A stretch of DNA of 34,480 nt from Thermus altitudinis (GTDB lineage: Bacteria > Deinococcota > Deinococci > Deinococcales > Thermaceae), in NCBI RefSeq assembly GCF_022760835.1, contig NZ_JAKTNQ010000024.1:365-34844 (forward strand). The letters are read 5' to 3'. How positions within the stretch are numbered: position 1 is the stretch's first letter; each line of letters begins with the position of its first letter. The notes below the pieces were generated by a model. That model was not told the DNA's origin. It did not search any database and saw only the letters and a list, made by a program, of their open reading frames with translations. The position numbers and the translations under genes are program-made. Positions 7,292 through 16,278 of this stretch are shown piece by piece.

Positions 7292-7440
7292 ATGGTGGGG
7301 CGGCTTGTGGCCATGGGCCTCGAGGTCCTGCCCTTCACTCTGGAGGAGGCCCTGGAGGCGGGGGCCCTGGACCCCCTGACCCGGCCCCTGGGCCTTTCCC
7401 TGGGCGACCGGGCCTGCCTGGCCGCTGGGAAGGTGCGCGG
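7292..7440 (+). pseudogene. Fragment of a VapC-type PIN-domain toxin
   Basis: The reading frame from 7292 encodes GLEVLPFTLEEALEAGAL and GLSLGDRACLAAG, the typical C-terminal half of a VapC PIN domain (the GLSLGDR.CLA motif carries a catalytic Asp). The N-terminal half with the first Asp and Glu is absent, and after about 7440 the frame loses similarity. No antitoxin gene is adjacent. It lies in the gap between two convergent operons and looks like a decayed toxin-antitoxin remnant. Confidence 0.6.
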
Positions 7441-7457
7441 GAGGTGGCGGTGGTGCG

Positions 7458-7952
7458 CTAGGCCCACGGGGCCAGGAGGACCCTCGCCCCCGGGAGGAAC
7501 CGCCTCAGGTAGGCCACCCGCTCCGGGACGGGGGCGCCCCAGACCTGCCCCACGAACCTCAGGGCGAAGGCCTCCCCCTTGGCCCGGACCCGGGCCCGGG
7601 CATAGGCCCCGGCGTCGTACTCCAGGGCCACGGGGCCTTCGGAGGTGAGCCAGACCCCATCGGGCTCCTCCACGGGGTGGCGGGGCCTGGGGCTCACCCG
7701 CCACACCCGAGGATCAGGGGGCGCCTCGAGGAGGAGGCGCATCTCCGCCAGGCCCGCCAGGTGGCGGAGAGCGGTGAGGGGGTAGCGGGCCACGCTCGGG
7801 TGGGCCCAGAAGGCCACGGGCTCCTCCTTCCGGTAGTAGGTGAGGCCCAGGTAGCCCTCCACCCGCACCGCCTCTTCGGGGGGGACGAGGCCCCAGCGCC
7901 GGACCTGCCCCTCGGACCAGGCGAGGTCCACGGCGAGGGGGTTCACGCTCAT
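7458..7952 (-). CDS. Replication-relaxation-like protein (nuclease-like half)
   Basis: 164 aa, starting at 7952 and overlapping the virB10 stop by 4 bp (ATGA). The middle (RHLAGLAEMRLLLE) followed by PDGVW, ALEYDAG and a later Lys (VRAKGEAF) resembles the PD-(D/E)xK-like core of plasmid replication-relaxation proteins. No helix-turn-helix is evident; a candidate lies in the plus-strand gene at 6281. Such proteins are linked to plasmid replication or mobilisation. The family call rests on motif spacing only. Confidence 0.5.
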   Translation of the reverse strand: MSVNPLAVDLAWSEGQVRRWGLVPPEEAVRVEGYLGLTYYRKEEPVAFWAHPSVARYPLTALRHLAGLAEMRLLLEAPPDPRVWRVSPRPRHPVEEPDGVWLTSEGPVALEYDAGAYARARVRAKGEAFALRFVGQVWGAPVPERVAYLRRFLPGARVLLAPWA

Positions 7953-9541
7953 TGCCCGGCCCCCAGCACCAGGACCGTGAGGGGCGTCCCCTGAGCCACC
8001 TCCGCCACCCGGACCACGGCCCTCGTGCCCTCCGGGACGGAGAAAAGGTCTGCCGCCGCCGCCCCCAAGAAGAGCTCCAGGGGCGGGGTCTGCCCCTGCT
8101 GGATCACCGTGCCCGAGGGCGTGGTGGTGACGGTGGTCTGCTGGCTCCGGGCCCGCACGTAGTCGGAGAGGCCCCGCAGGGAGCCCCGCACCAGGTCGGC
8201 CACCAGGGAGGGGGCTTCCTCCCGGACCTGGGCGGGGAGGCCCTGGGCGAGGTCAGAACCCAGGACCACGGCCCGCACGGGGAAGACCTTCCCCGCCAGG
8301 ACCGCCTGGTCCAGGTTCACCTCCACCCGGCGGGTGGGGGAGAGCTTGGCCTTGCCCAGGAAGGTGGCCCCGTCCTCCGTCTCCAGGGCCACGGGGACCT
8401 CCTGCCCCTCGGGCACCACGAGCCTCACCGCGAGCCTCCCCTCGAGGCGCGCCCCGGGGAGGTAGGGGGAGGAGGCCGTGGCGGGAGGCGTGGAAGAGGC
8501 CGTGGAAGGAGGCGTGGAGGGGGCCTGCCTCCCCCCGAAGACCTCGGGCAGGTTGGCCTCGAAGAGGCCAGGCCCCTGGGGGGCCTGGGGCGGGGCGGGA
8601 GAGGAGGGGACCGCCTGGGGCGCCTCGGTCTTCCTGTAGGCCACGAAGGAGGAGACGGGGGCCACCTGGCCCGAGGCGCTACCCGCCTGGCCCTGGTAGA
8701 CGGCGAGGCCCGGACCGGCGGGGGCCTCCTGGGCCTGGGCCTTCAGGGGCACGGAGAGGGAGGGCTTTTCGGGGGCCTCCTGGGCCTGGCCCATGTAGAG
8801 GGCCATGGAGGGCGAGGCGGCCTGGGCCTCCCCGGTGGGACGGAGGTAGAGGGTGAGGGAGGGCCCCTCCGTGGGCATGGGCGCGGCCTGGGCGGAGTAG
8901 GCTCCCGCACCTCCCAGGGTCTGGGGCGGGGGAGGCACCTCCCCGGTGGCCGAGGGCGTGGGCGGAGGGGGGACGGCCTCGAGGCGTTCTCCTGACGAAG
9001 AAGCGACCGGGGTGGCCGTGGACTGGGACTGGGGCGCGGCCTCCCCCGTGGCCCCGGAAGCGCCAGCCGGGGGTGCGGGAGCCTCCTGGGCCTGGGCCTG
9101 AGGGGGCGTTCCGGAGGCCGCCTGGGGAGCGGTGGCCGCCTGCTGGACCTGGGGGGAGGGGTGAGCCTGGGCCGGGCGCTTGGGGCCTCCCAGGTTGTTC
9201 AGGGCCCACATGAAGACGACGAGGCCCATCAGGCCCCCCACCCCGATTAGGATCTGCTTGGGACGGGAGGGCACCCACTCCCCGGTAAGCTCGTCATACC
9301 GGTTGAAGAGGCGGTTGTAGAGGTCCCGGAGGAAGGCCCGCTTCTTCACCTCCCGGCGGACCTCCTCCTCCGGGGGCCTGACCTGCTCGAACTCGATCCC
9401 CTCCTCCAGGAGGGCGGCGAGCTCCGGGTCCTTCTCCCTGAGCTCCTCCAGTAGGGCGTAGAAGCCGGGCTCGTCTGGCCCGGGGAGCTTCTTGCCGAGC
9501 TTTTCCTCCGCTTCCTTGCGCACCTCGGGGTTCAGCCTCAC
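7949..9541 (-). CDS. virB10: VirB10/DotG-like T4SS core protein
   Basis: 530 aa from the GTG at 9541. That start is chosen because it sits 6 nt after a CAACAT box, exactly as the ATG does at 5440. Layout: cytoplasmic N-terminus (1-96) with charged helices, one transmembrane helix (about 97-114), a very long Ala/Pro/Gln-rich periplasmic linker (about 120-365) with loosely repeated QAQEAP units, then a VirB10/TrbI-type beta domain (PGARLEGRL to the end). VirB10 spans the envelope and couples ATP energy to channel gating. The linker is unusually long, which may suit the thick Thermus envelope. It is divergent from the pilin-virB3-virB4 operon. Confidence 0.7.
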   Translation of the reverse strand: MRLNPEVRKEAEEKLGKKLPGPDEPGFYALLEELREKDPELAALLEEGIEFEQVRPPEEEVRREVKKRAFLRDLYNRLFNRYDELTGEWVPSRPKQILIGVGGLMGLVVFMWALNNLGGPKRPAQAHPSPQVQQAATAPQAASGTPPQAQAQEAPAPPAGASGATGEAAPQSQSTATPVASSSGERLEAVPPPPTPSATGEVPPPPQTLGGAGAYSAQAAPMPTEGPSLTLYLRPTGEAQAASPSMALYMGQAQEAPEKPSLSVPLKAQAQEAPAGPGLAVYQGQAGSASGQVAPVSSFVAYRKTEAPQAVPSSPAPPQAPQGPGLFEANLPEVFGGRQAPSTPPSTASSTPPATASSPYLPGARLEGRLAVRLVVPEGQEVPVALETEDGATFLGKAKLSPTRRVEVNLDQAVLAGKVFPVRAVVLGSDLAQGLPAQVREEAPSLVADLVRGSLRGLSDYVRARSQQTTVTTTPSGTVIQQGQTPPLELFLGAAAADLFSVPEGTRAVVRVAEVAQGTPLTVLVLGAGQ

Positions 9542-9547
9542 GCCCTC

Positions 9548-9553
9548 ATGTTG
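9548..9553 (-). promoter_or_regulatory. -10-like CAACAT box for virB10
   Basis: On the minus strand CAACAT lies 6 nt before the GTG start, within GGCAACATGAGGGC, identical to the stretch before the VirB9-like gene. No matching -35 was found at 16-18 bp, so the promoter is incomplete by eye or needs an activator. Confidence 0.45.
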
Positions 9554-9581
9554 CCACAAAAGGGCATGGTTTTGCTATAAT
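9551..9581 (+). promoter_or_regulatory. Promoter of the pilin-virB3-virB4 operon
   Basis: TTGCCA (9551-9556) and TATAAT (9576-9581), 19 bp apart, with TGC directly before the -10 (extended -10). The -35 overlaps the divergent virB10 -10 box, so the two promoters probably influence each other. Confidence 0.6.
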
Positions 9582-9590
9582 GGCAGTCGT

Positions 9591-9689
9591 ATGAGGTTGA
9601 AAGGGGGTGAGAGCGGGCGGAAGAGTTCATGGCGGACGGGTTTCAGGCTTCAGGCTCGTGGTTCTTCCTTAGGAGGTGAAGCGTGCTGA
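9591..9689 (+). CDS. Possible 32-aa leader peptide before the pilin gene
   Basis: ATG at 9591 lies 9 nt beyond the TATAAT and could be read from a leaderless transcript. The frame ends at 9687-9689, overlapping the pilin start (9683) by 7 nt, which would permit translational coupling. The peptide is basic and has no recognisable features. It may simply be 5' untranslated sequence. Confidence 0.2.
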   Translation: MRLKGGESGRKSSWRTGFRLQARGSSLGGEAC

Positions 9690-10063
9690 AGAAGTTAGCT
9701 AAGGGTCTTAAGACGGAGCACTTCAGGTTCTTCGCCTTGGCGTTGGCGGTGGGCCTCGCCCTCTTCGGGGTGGCGGAGGCGCAGGCGCAGGCGAACCCGG
9801 CGGACCAGGCCTTCGGCAACGTGGCGAACGTCATCTGCACCATCGTGAGCTACCTGAAAGGCCCCGTGGGCCTTGGCATCATCATCCTCATGTTCGCCGT
9901 GGGTGGCATATCCCTCGCCATCGGTGGGCGCAACGCCATGCCCCTCATGATCGGGGCGGGCATCGGGGGCATCATCATCGCCGCCGCACCCTACTTCGCC
10001 AAGATGTTCTTCGGGAACGCCACCGCTCCGGCCAACGCCTCGGCCTGCACGAACCTCCTCTGA
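9683..10063 (+). CDS. virB2: VirB2/TrbC-type pilin candidate
   Basis: 126 aa, GTG at 9683 after a perfect AGGAGGTGA. A long signal sequence (basic 1-15, hydrophobic 16-30, AEAQAQ near 31-36) precedes a mature part with two hydrophobic helices (about 61-80 and 86-104) separated by GGRNAM. Cys52 and Cys122 flank the hairpin. This is the VirB2 pilin layout, and virB3 and virB4 follow directly as in canonical T4SS operons. The product would be the conjugative pilus subunit or a membrane channel component. Confidence 0.7.
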   Translation: MLKKLAKGLKTEHFRFFALALAVGLALFGVAEAQAQANPADQAFGNVANVICTIVSYLKGPVGLGIIILMFAVGGISLAIGGRNAMPLMIGAGIGGIIIAAAPYFAKMFFGNATAPANASACTNLL

Positions 10064-10066
10064 ACC

Positions 10067-10384
10067 ATGCTCAGGCTCCGGGTGTGGCGGCTCTACCAGC
10101 CCCTGACGCTCCTCGGCCTCGAGCTCTGGCAACTCTTCCTCGGGGCCGTGGCCATGACCCTGGGGCTCCAGGTGGGCGGGAGCCTGCCGCACCCGGCCCT
10201 GGGCCTGGTGCTGGCGGGCGTGGCGGGCTTTCTGGCGGTGAAGTTTTCCGACCGCTTGCGGATGCGCTTCCCCGGGGCGAGCCTCTGGCAGGAAATCGCC
10301 TGGCTCACCCAGAAGGAGCGCTACCGCCCCGAGCGGGACGAGGACACGACTCCCCTGATCTATGACGAGCGCTTCCAGAGGTAG
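10067..10384 (+). CDS. virB3: VirB3/TrbD-like inner-membrane protein
   Basis: 105 aa, starting 3 nt after the pilin stop. A short cytoplasmic start (RVWRLYQPLTLLG) leads to two closely spaced transmembrane helices (about 12-30 and 36-55), then a basic cytoplasmic tail with WLTQKERYRPERDEDTTPLIYDERFQR-like charge. Size and topology match VirB3, which partners VirB4. Overlaps virB4 by 23 bp. Confidence 0.7.
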   Translation: MLRLRVWRLYQPLTLLGLELWQLFLGAVAMTLGLQVGGSLPHPALGLVLAGVAGFLAVKFSDRLRMRFPGASLWQEIAWLTQKERYRPERDEDTTPLIYDERFQR

Positions 10385-12905
10385 CCCCTTCTCCCGGGCG
10401 CGGGAGGACTCCCTCACCGCGCTCTTGCCGTACTGGGAGATCCAGGACGGCCTCGTGGTTCTGAACGACGGGCGGGTGGAGGTGGGGGTCAGGCTCGAGC
10501 TCCAGCCCACCCTCTTCGCCAGCACCGCCTACATGGAGGGCCTGGTGGGGGTCATCAAGACCATCCTTCGGAGCGGCGTGCCCGAGGGAAGCCGGGCCCG
10601 GCTCGTGGTGGAGGTCTCCCCGGCCCCCTTCGCCCGGGTGGAGCGGTACCGGAGCCTCGAGCCCTCCCACCCCACGGCCCGCTTCCTGCAGGAAAGGCGC
10701 TACGAGGCCTGGCGGGAGCGGTGGCAGAAGGGGCAGGTCCTGGAGAAGCGGGTCTACCTCAGCGTCCTCCTGGGCAGGCCCCGGCACAAGCGGCGCCGGG
10801 TGCCCTTCACCCCGGAGGAGTGGAAGGAGGTGGTGGCGGAGGCGGAGCGGGTGCGGACCCGGATCATCCGCGCGGCTTCCGCCTACCGCGTCCTCGCCTT
10901 CCCCATGGGCGACCAGGAGCTCTTCGCCGTCCTCTACCGCTACTTCAACCCCGCCCTGGCCCTTGCGGAGGTGCCCCAGTACCAACAGACCTGGCAACGC
11001 TACCCCCGGGAGGCCATCCGCCGCATCCCTTCTCTCAGGCCCCCCACCCTCCGGGCCCAGATCGCCCGGAGTGAGGTGGACAACTCCTACCGGGACGCCC
11101 TCTACGTGGGGGGGATGTGGGCGGGGGTCCTCTCCCTCTACACGGTGCCGGACGAGACCTACGCGGAGATGGGGGACGTGCTGGCCCAGGCCGGGGGGGA
11201 CCGCTTCTACCTGGTCATGGACTTCCTCCACGAGCCCTTCGAGCTCGCCATCCGGGCCCTCAAGGCCCGGGCGAGGCGGTACTACTCCGCCTCCCAGTCG
11301 GGGACCTACGTGGACCCCAATGTGCGGGTGGGGCAGGTGGAGACGGAGGGGGCCATCACCCACGTCTCCCAGACGGGGGACCACATCTTCCAGGTGGGGG
11401 CGAGCCTGGTCCTCCTGGAGCGGGACCGGGAGACCCTGGAGGAGCGGGTGAGCCAGGCGGTGAGCACCCTGAGCCAGGTTCCGGGGAACCCCTTCCGGGT
11501 CCTCAGGAACGGCCTCCTCGCCCCGTGGCTGGCCCAGGCCCCCTTTTCCGGGGGCGTGGCGGAGGAGAAGGTCTACCTCCTGGAGACCAACGCCGCCCAC
11601 TTCTTCCCCACCACGGGGGCCTGGACAGGAAGCCCCAGGCCCGTGGCCCTCTTCCGGACCCGCCAGGGGGCCCTGGTCTCCGTGGACCCCTTCGACAAGC
11701 GGATGCGGAACTACAACGGCATCGTGGTGGGGGGCTCGGGCTCGGGGAAGACCTTCGCGGTGCAGTACCTCCTCTCGGAGCTCTTGCGGGACGAGAAGGC
11801 GAGCGTGGTCATCCTGGACCGGGGCAAGAACTACCAGGCCCTGGTGGAGGCCTTCGGCGGGGCCATGGTGGAGATCCGCCCCGGGGCGGGCACCAGCATC
11901 AACCCCTTTGACCTCGAGGAGGGGGAGGTGGAGCCCACCCCGGAGAAGAAGGGGGACCTCCTGAAGCTCCTCCGGGCCATGGTCCCCCCCGGGGGCGACC
12001 CCACCCAGGAGGCGGTGGAGAACGCCATCCTGGAGGCGGCCATAGACCAGACCTACAAGCGGGCCACCACCGTGGACCTGAGGGAGGACGGCACCGAGGA
12101 GAAGCGCTACCTCGGGGCCAGGCTCTCCGACCTGGTGAAGACCCTCCTCACCCTGGACGAGATCGGGGGGCGGGGGGTGTCCCCCTCGGAGAAGGAGGTG
12201 GCCCGAAGCCTCGCCCTCCGGCTCCAGTCCTGGACCGGGGACTCCCCCATGGGCAGTTTCGTGGACCGCCCCACCTCCGTCCCCGTGAGCACGGCCCGGG
12301 TGGTGTGCTACGAGCTCGAGGGCCTGGACGCCTACGAGGGCCTGGACGTGGTGGGCACGGTGCTCATGGCCGACCTCATCTGGAAGCGGGCGAAGGAGGG
12401 GAAGAAGCGGGGGGAGGAGCGGAACCTCCTGGTGGTCCTGGACGAGGCCTGGAAGGTGTTCAAGAACCCCTACGCCGCGAGCCTGGTGGAGGAGCTCTAC
12501 CGCCGGTTCCGGCACCTGGGTGGCGGGATTTGGAGCATCACCCAAAGCCTCCAGGACTACAGCGGGGAGAGCGCGGGGAGGATTCTCCAGAACACCACCT
12601 GGGTCTTCCTCTTCCGGGTGCAGGGGGAGGAGGAGCACGTGCGAAGAGTCTTCGGCCTCTCCGACCGGGCCATGGCCGTGTGGAATTCCTTGGGGGGCGT
12701 CAAGGGGCTTTACGGGGAGGTGATGGTGTGGGCGGTGCGAGACGACCGGAAGGAGGGGGACGTGCTCCAGCTGTGGCCCACGCCCTACGACTACTGGCTC
12801 TTCACCAGCGCCCAGGAGGAAGCGGCCCGGAGGAAGGCCTTGGTGGAGAGGTACGGGGGGGATGTCCTCAAGGCGGTGGTGGACCTCGCGGAGGGGCGGG
12901 CATGA
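10362..12905 (+). CDS. virB4: VirB4 T4SS ATPase
   Basis: 847 aa. The N-terminal half (about 20-420) is the VirB4 dock domain, with the dG.v....gr...g..le start and a conserved central segment. The C-terminal half is a FtsK/VirB4 P-loop ATPase: Walker A G457-T464 (GGSGSGKT), Walker B LLVVLDEAW with D694/E695, and a GGGIWSITQSLQDY motif near 720. It powers pilus assembly and substrate transfer at the inner membrane. Start ATG 10362 overlaps virB3; it has no strong ribosome site, so coupling is likely. Its stop overlaps the next start (ATGA). Length is typical. Confidence 0.95.
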   Translation: MTSASRGSPFSRAREDSLTALLPYWEIQDGLVVLNDGRVEVGVRLELQPTLFASTAYMEGLVGVIKTILRSGVPEGSRARLVVEVSPAPFARVERYRSLEPSHPTARFLQERRYEAWRERWQKGQVLEKRVYLSVLLGRPRHKRRRVPFTPEEWKEVVAEAERVRTRIIRAASAYRVLAFPMGDQELFAVLYRYFNPALALAEVPQYQQTWQRYPREAIRRIPSLRPPTLRAQIARSEVDNSYRDALYVGGMWAGVLSLYTVPDETYAEMGDVLAQAGGDRFYLVMDFLHEPFELAIRALKARARRYYSASQSGTYVDPNVRVGQVETEGAITHVSQTGDHIFQVGASLVLLERDRETLEERVSQAVSTLSQVPGNPFRVLRNGLLAPWLAQAPFSGGVAEEKVYLLETNAAHFFPTTGAWTGSPRPVALFRTRQGALVSVDPFDKRMRNYNGIVVGGSGSGKTFAVQYLLSELLRDEKASVVILDRGKNYQALVEAFGGAMVEIRPGAGTSINPFDLEEGEVEPTPEKKGDLLKLLRAMVPPGGDPTQEAVENAILEAAIDQTYKRATTVDLREDGTEEKRYLGARLSDLVKTLLTLDEIGGRGVSPSEKEVARSLALRLQSWTGDSPMGSFVDRPTSVPVSTARVVCYELEGLDAYEGLDVVGTVLMADLIWKRAKEGKKRGEERNLLVVLDEAWKVFKNPYAASLVEELYRRFRHLGGGIWSITQSLQDYSGESAGRILQNTTWVFLFRVQGEEEHVRRVFGLSDRAMAVWNSLGGVKGLYGEVMVWAVRDDRKEGDVLQLWPTPYDYWLFTSAQEEAARRKALVERYGGDVLKAVVDLAEGRA

Positions 12906-14452
12906 GGGCTTGGATCCCCAAGATCGCTTCGCTGACCTTCGCCTTCGCCCTCCTCCCCGCCCTCGCGGTGAGGGTGGCGTGGCTTTCCCCGAGGCCCGGG
13001 ACCTACCCGGAGGGGCGGGTCCTGGTGGTGGAGGCCCGGGTGGAGCCCGAGCCGGGGGAGAGGGTCCTCGAGGTGAGGGGTGTGGCCCTTCCTTCGGGGC
13101 GGGAGGTCTTCCGCACCACCTCCCTCCAGGTGAAGCGGTACTGGGACACCGGGGGCTTTGGCGGCACCACGGCGCTTCGCCTGGAGGTGGACTACACCGG
13201 GGAGAAGACGGGCACGGCCTACGCCCTCCTCGCCCTCCAGGTCCAGGGGACGGGGCTTTCGGGCCAGAACCTCCAGGCCCAGGGCCTCATGGAGGACCTG
13301 GACGGCTTCATCGCCCAGGCCTGCCGCTTCATCGGCTTCTACGAGCTCTCCTCGGTACGGTGGCTGTGCACCGCCCACCGGACCGTGAAGAAGGCCATCA
13401 ACTACTGGAACCAGCTCGGGGACATGTGGGAGGACTTCAAGAACCAGGCCATCTACTACGGCACCGGGCTGGCCCTGGACTGGCTGGGCAAGGGGCTTGG
13501 CCTCCACCAGCTCAACCCCCTGGTGGACCAGGTGGACCAGGCCCTGACGGACCTCATGAGCGACATCCGCCGCCAGAAGAACGCCATCCTGAACGCCCTG
13601 GCCCGGGCGCGGGCGGAGCAGTTGCGGGAACTGGACGCCTGGAAGCCCGGGGACGACCCCCTCTACTGGGGCCCGGAGTGGTGGACCCGGCTCATCTCCG
13701 GGGTGGTGCCCCAGCTGGGCTTCCAGGCCACGACCCAGAGCCTCGCCGACCTCCAGCGCACGGCCCAGCTCCTGGAGAACCAGTCCCGGGTGGCCCAGAA
13801 CGTGAAGAACCAGCAGGAGAACCTGAGCCTGGAGAGCACCCTCCAGGACCTCTGGGACACCCTGGGGGCCGCCTGGAACTTCATCGCCGAGGCGGTGTCC
13901 AAGGGGTGGGCCTCCCTCACCGGGGGGCTTTCCGGGGCGAGCGTGGTGGGGGCGCAAAGCGCTTCCCCGGGAGGCGCCCTTGGGGCCCAGAACACCCCGG
14001 GGGGCTCCGGGGGCACCTCCGGCTCGGGCGGCACCAGCGGCTCCGGCTCGGGGGACGTGATGGACCCCGGCATCACGGAGGAGCTCATCTCCGAGGCCCA
14101 GACCGCCCCCTCCACCCGGGAGGTGACGGAGGTGGTGGTGAAGGGCTTCGCCGAGCTCATCCGCCTGCAGGCCCAGGACTCTTTCCGGGCCGTGCAGGAG
14201 ATGAAGAACCTCGCCGCCCAGCAGGCCATGACCGTGGAGCAACTGGTCCAGGTGAACCAGAACTTGGTGGAGCTCATCAGGAAGCAGGAGCGTAGCGCCG
14301 AGGACCAGCTACGGGCCCTCATGGGCCAGGTGGCCTCCCAGGCGGAGAAGACCTCGGCCAAGTACGTGGCGGCGGGGGAGGCCCTGGAGATCCTCGCGCG
14401 GCAATGGAGAGCGCAAAGCGGCACCCCGCCGCCCTCGGGGGGTAGCCCGTGA
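12902..14452 (+). CDS. Secreted helical protein in the VirB5/TrbJ position
   Basis: 516 aa from ATG 12902 (ATGA overlap with virB4). A signal peptide (about 1-22, ALA-VRV) is followed by a beta-rich segment (25-115), then long amphipathic helices with Gln/Asn/Leu repeats (DLQRTAQLLENQSRVAQNVK), a Gly/Ser-rich linker (about 350-385) and a coiled coil (about 395-500). Position between virB4 and virB6 and the helical Q-rich make-up match VirB5/TrbJ, the pilus-tip or mating-channel component. The N-terminal beta domain and overall length exceed a usual VirB5. Confidence 0.55.
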   Translation: MRAWIPKIASLTFAFALLPALAVRVAWLSPRPGTYPEGRVLVVEARVEPEPGERVLEVRGVALPSGREVFRTTSLQVKRYWDTGGFGGTTALRLEVDYTGEKTGTAYALLALQVQGTGLSGQNLQAQGLMEDLDGFIAQACRFIGFYELSSVRWLCTAHRTVKKAINYWNQLGDMWEDFKNQAIYYGTGLALDWLGKGLGLHQLNPLVDQVDQALTDLMSDIRRQKNAILNALARARAEQLRELDAWKPGDDPLYWGPEWWTRLISGVVPQLGFQATTQSLADLQRTAQLLENQSRVAQNVKNQQENLSLESTLQDLWDTLGAAWNFIAEAVSKGWASLTGGLSGASVVGAQSASPGGALGAQNTPGGSGGTSGSGGTSGSGSGDVMDPGITEELISEAQTAPSTREVTEVVVKGFAELIRLQAQDSFRAVQEMKNLAAQQAMTVEQLVQVNQNLVELIRKQERSAEDQLRALMGQVASQAEKTSAKYVAAGEALEILARQWRAQSGTPPPSGGSP

Positions 14453-16278
14453 GGCGGGCCCTTCTTCCCAAGGGGTGGGGCGCGAGGCTTCTCGCCCTCC
14501 TCCCCTTCCTCTTCCTCCTGGCCCTGGCGGACCCGCCCCCGCCGCCCCAGGGACAGATCGACCAGGGGGTTCGGGACTTCCTCACGGGCATCCTCAACGC
14601 CATGCTCAACCTCAACGACTGGATCGCCCTCTTCAAGGCGAGCCTCCGGGACTTCCAGGCGGGGGCCTACACCATCGGGCGGAGCCTCATCGTGGTGGGC
14701 CTCATCTGGAGCCTGATCCGGGCGGTCTACTACGGGAGCCTGGAGGAGGTCCTGGGGGCCATGGCCCGGGTGGTCCTGGCGGGGGGGTTCCTCTGGTTCG
14801 GGGAGGTCCTGGACGAGAGCTTCGGCGGGACGCAGGGCGTGTACTACGCCGTCACGAACACCTTCCGCACGGAGCTCGCGGACGCCATGACGGAGGCCGC
14901 CAACAACCTCAAGGCCCTGGGGGCGGTCATCAACCCCCTCTTCACCATCGTGGCCATCGTGGAGGCGGGCGTCGTCCACCTCGTGGGGACGGGCCTGAAC
15001 GACGGGACGAACATGCCCGACTGGGCCCAGCAGATCCTCGCGGGCATCGGGGCGGCGGCCCAGCTTCTCAACCCCGCCTCCCTCCTCCTCGTTCCCTTCG
15101 TCATCATCGCCATGGTCCTCACGGTGCTCATCAGCACCATGTTCATGCTGGCCTCCGCCTTCTGGCCCATCGTGGCGGGGAGCCTGGCCCTTCCCATCGG
15201 CCTCGGGCCCCAGCTTTTCGGGCGGTGGCTTTCCGTGGTGGTGTGGGCCTTCATCATGGGGGCCGTCGGGCCTTTCGTGGTGCGGGGGGGCATGGAGCTC
15301 GGGGTCTCCCGTCCGGCGGCCTACATCGCCTCCCAGGCCAAGGAGATCGTGGACACCACCGTGGAACAGCTCACCGGGCAGTTCCGGGAGAACCGCCGCA
15401 TCTTCGCCGAGACCCTGAACGACCTGGCCGTCCAGAACGGGTGGGACCCCCGGGTGTGCGGCTTTGAGGTCTTCGTGGACACGGACGGGAAGCTCAACTA
15501 CCGGAACGTCCCCCCGGACGGCAAGGCCCTCCTCTCCCCCGTGGCGTGCGGAACCATGACCAAGGAGGCCATCGCCCAGGGAATGCGCCAGATGGGCACC
15601 TTCGTCCTGGGCATCGGCAAAGGGCTCGTGGACATGTTCCAGGCCTGGGCCCAGACCCTGCTGATGACCGTGGGAGGCATGGCGGCGGCCCTCCTCATCG
15701 CGGGCTATCTCTCCAGCCTGGTGGCCACCTTCTTCGGTGGGCTTTCCCTGGCCGTGACGGCGGCGGCCGTCAGCTACGCCACGGGGATGGCAACCCAGGC
15801 CGTGGGCAGGGCCATGGGCGGGGCCGCGAGCGCCCTGGAGGGGATGGGCCAGGCCGCGGGGAGTCTGGGCCGGGGGCTTGGGGGGCCCTCGAGGGCCCTT
15901 CCCTCGGGCGCAGGCGGCGGAGGCTTCTCTTCAGCCGCAAGCGGTGGGGGCCAGGAGGTGCCTCCCGCCTACCAGCGCACGGTGGAGGTCCAGGCCCCCG
16001 GGACGGGGGTGCCGTACATGCACCGGGCCGAGTACGGTCAGGGTGTGGAGCCCGCCGTGGTGCGGCCCGCCCCCGGGGTGGGGCAGAGCGTGGGCTACAC
16101 GGGTCCCGGGGAGGTCCCCTCCTACAGAGCCCCTGAGGCCCCGGGAAGGTGGACCGACCGGGCCAAGGAGGTGCGGCCCCCGGAGACCCCCTCGGGCACC
16201 ACCCTTCCCGCAGGGGGGCCGCCTCCGGGCAGGTGGATTGACAGGAGCGCTTACAGGAAGGGAGGTGATGAGGAGTGA
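14449..16278 (+). CDS. virB6: VirB6/TrbL-like polytopic membrane protein
   Basis: 609 aa, GTG at 14449 overlapping the previous stop. A hydrophobic N-terminus (about 11-27), then a polar segment and at least six transmembrane helices between about 75 and 475, with a larger exposed loop (about 300-370) containing two cysteines. The C-terminal ~130 residues are a Gly/Pro-rich soluble tail ending in two APGRW/PPGRW units (GRWTDRAKE, GRWIDRSAY). VirB6 is the inner-membrane channel component. The tail motif recurs in the next small gene. Confidence 0.8.
   Translation: MRRALLPKGWGARLLALLPFLFLLALADPPPPPQGQIDQGVRDFLTGILNAMLNLNDWIALFKASLRDFQAGAYTIGRSLIVVGLIWSLIRAVYYGSLEEVLGAMARVVLAGGFLWFGEVLDESFGGTQGVYYAVTNTFRTELADAMTEAANNLKALGAVINPLFTIVAIVEAGVVHLVGTGLNDGTNMPDWAQQILAGIGAAAQLLNPASLLLVPFVIIAMVLTVLISTMFMLASAFWPIVAGSLALPIGLGPQLFGRWLSVVVWAFIMGAVGPFVVRGGMELGVSRPAAYIASQAKEIVDTTVEQLTGQFRENRRIFAETLNDLAVQNGWDPRVCGFEVFVDTDGKLNYRNVPPDGKALLSPVACGTMTKEAIAQGMRQMGTFVLGIGKGLVDMFQAWAQTLLMTVGGMAAALLIAGYLSSLVATFFGGLSLAVTAAAVSYATGMATQAVGRAMGGAASALEGMGQAAGSLGRGLGGPSRALPSGAGGGGFSSAASGGGQEVPPAYQRTVEVQAPGTGVPYMHRAEYGQGVEPAVVRPAPGVGQSVGYTGPGEVPSYRAPEAPGRWTDRAKEVRPPETPSGTTLPAGGPPPGRWIDRSAYRKGGDEE

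Noticed and set aside
10305-12638. 777-aa minus-strand frame
   Set aside because: Antisense shadow of virB4, His/Pro/Gly/Leu-rich as usual for GC-rich complementary frames.
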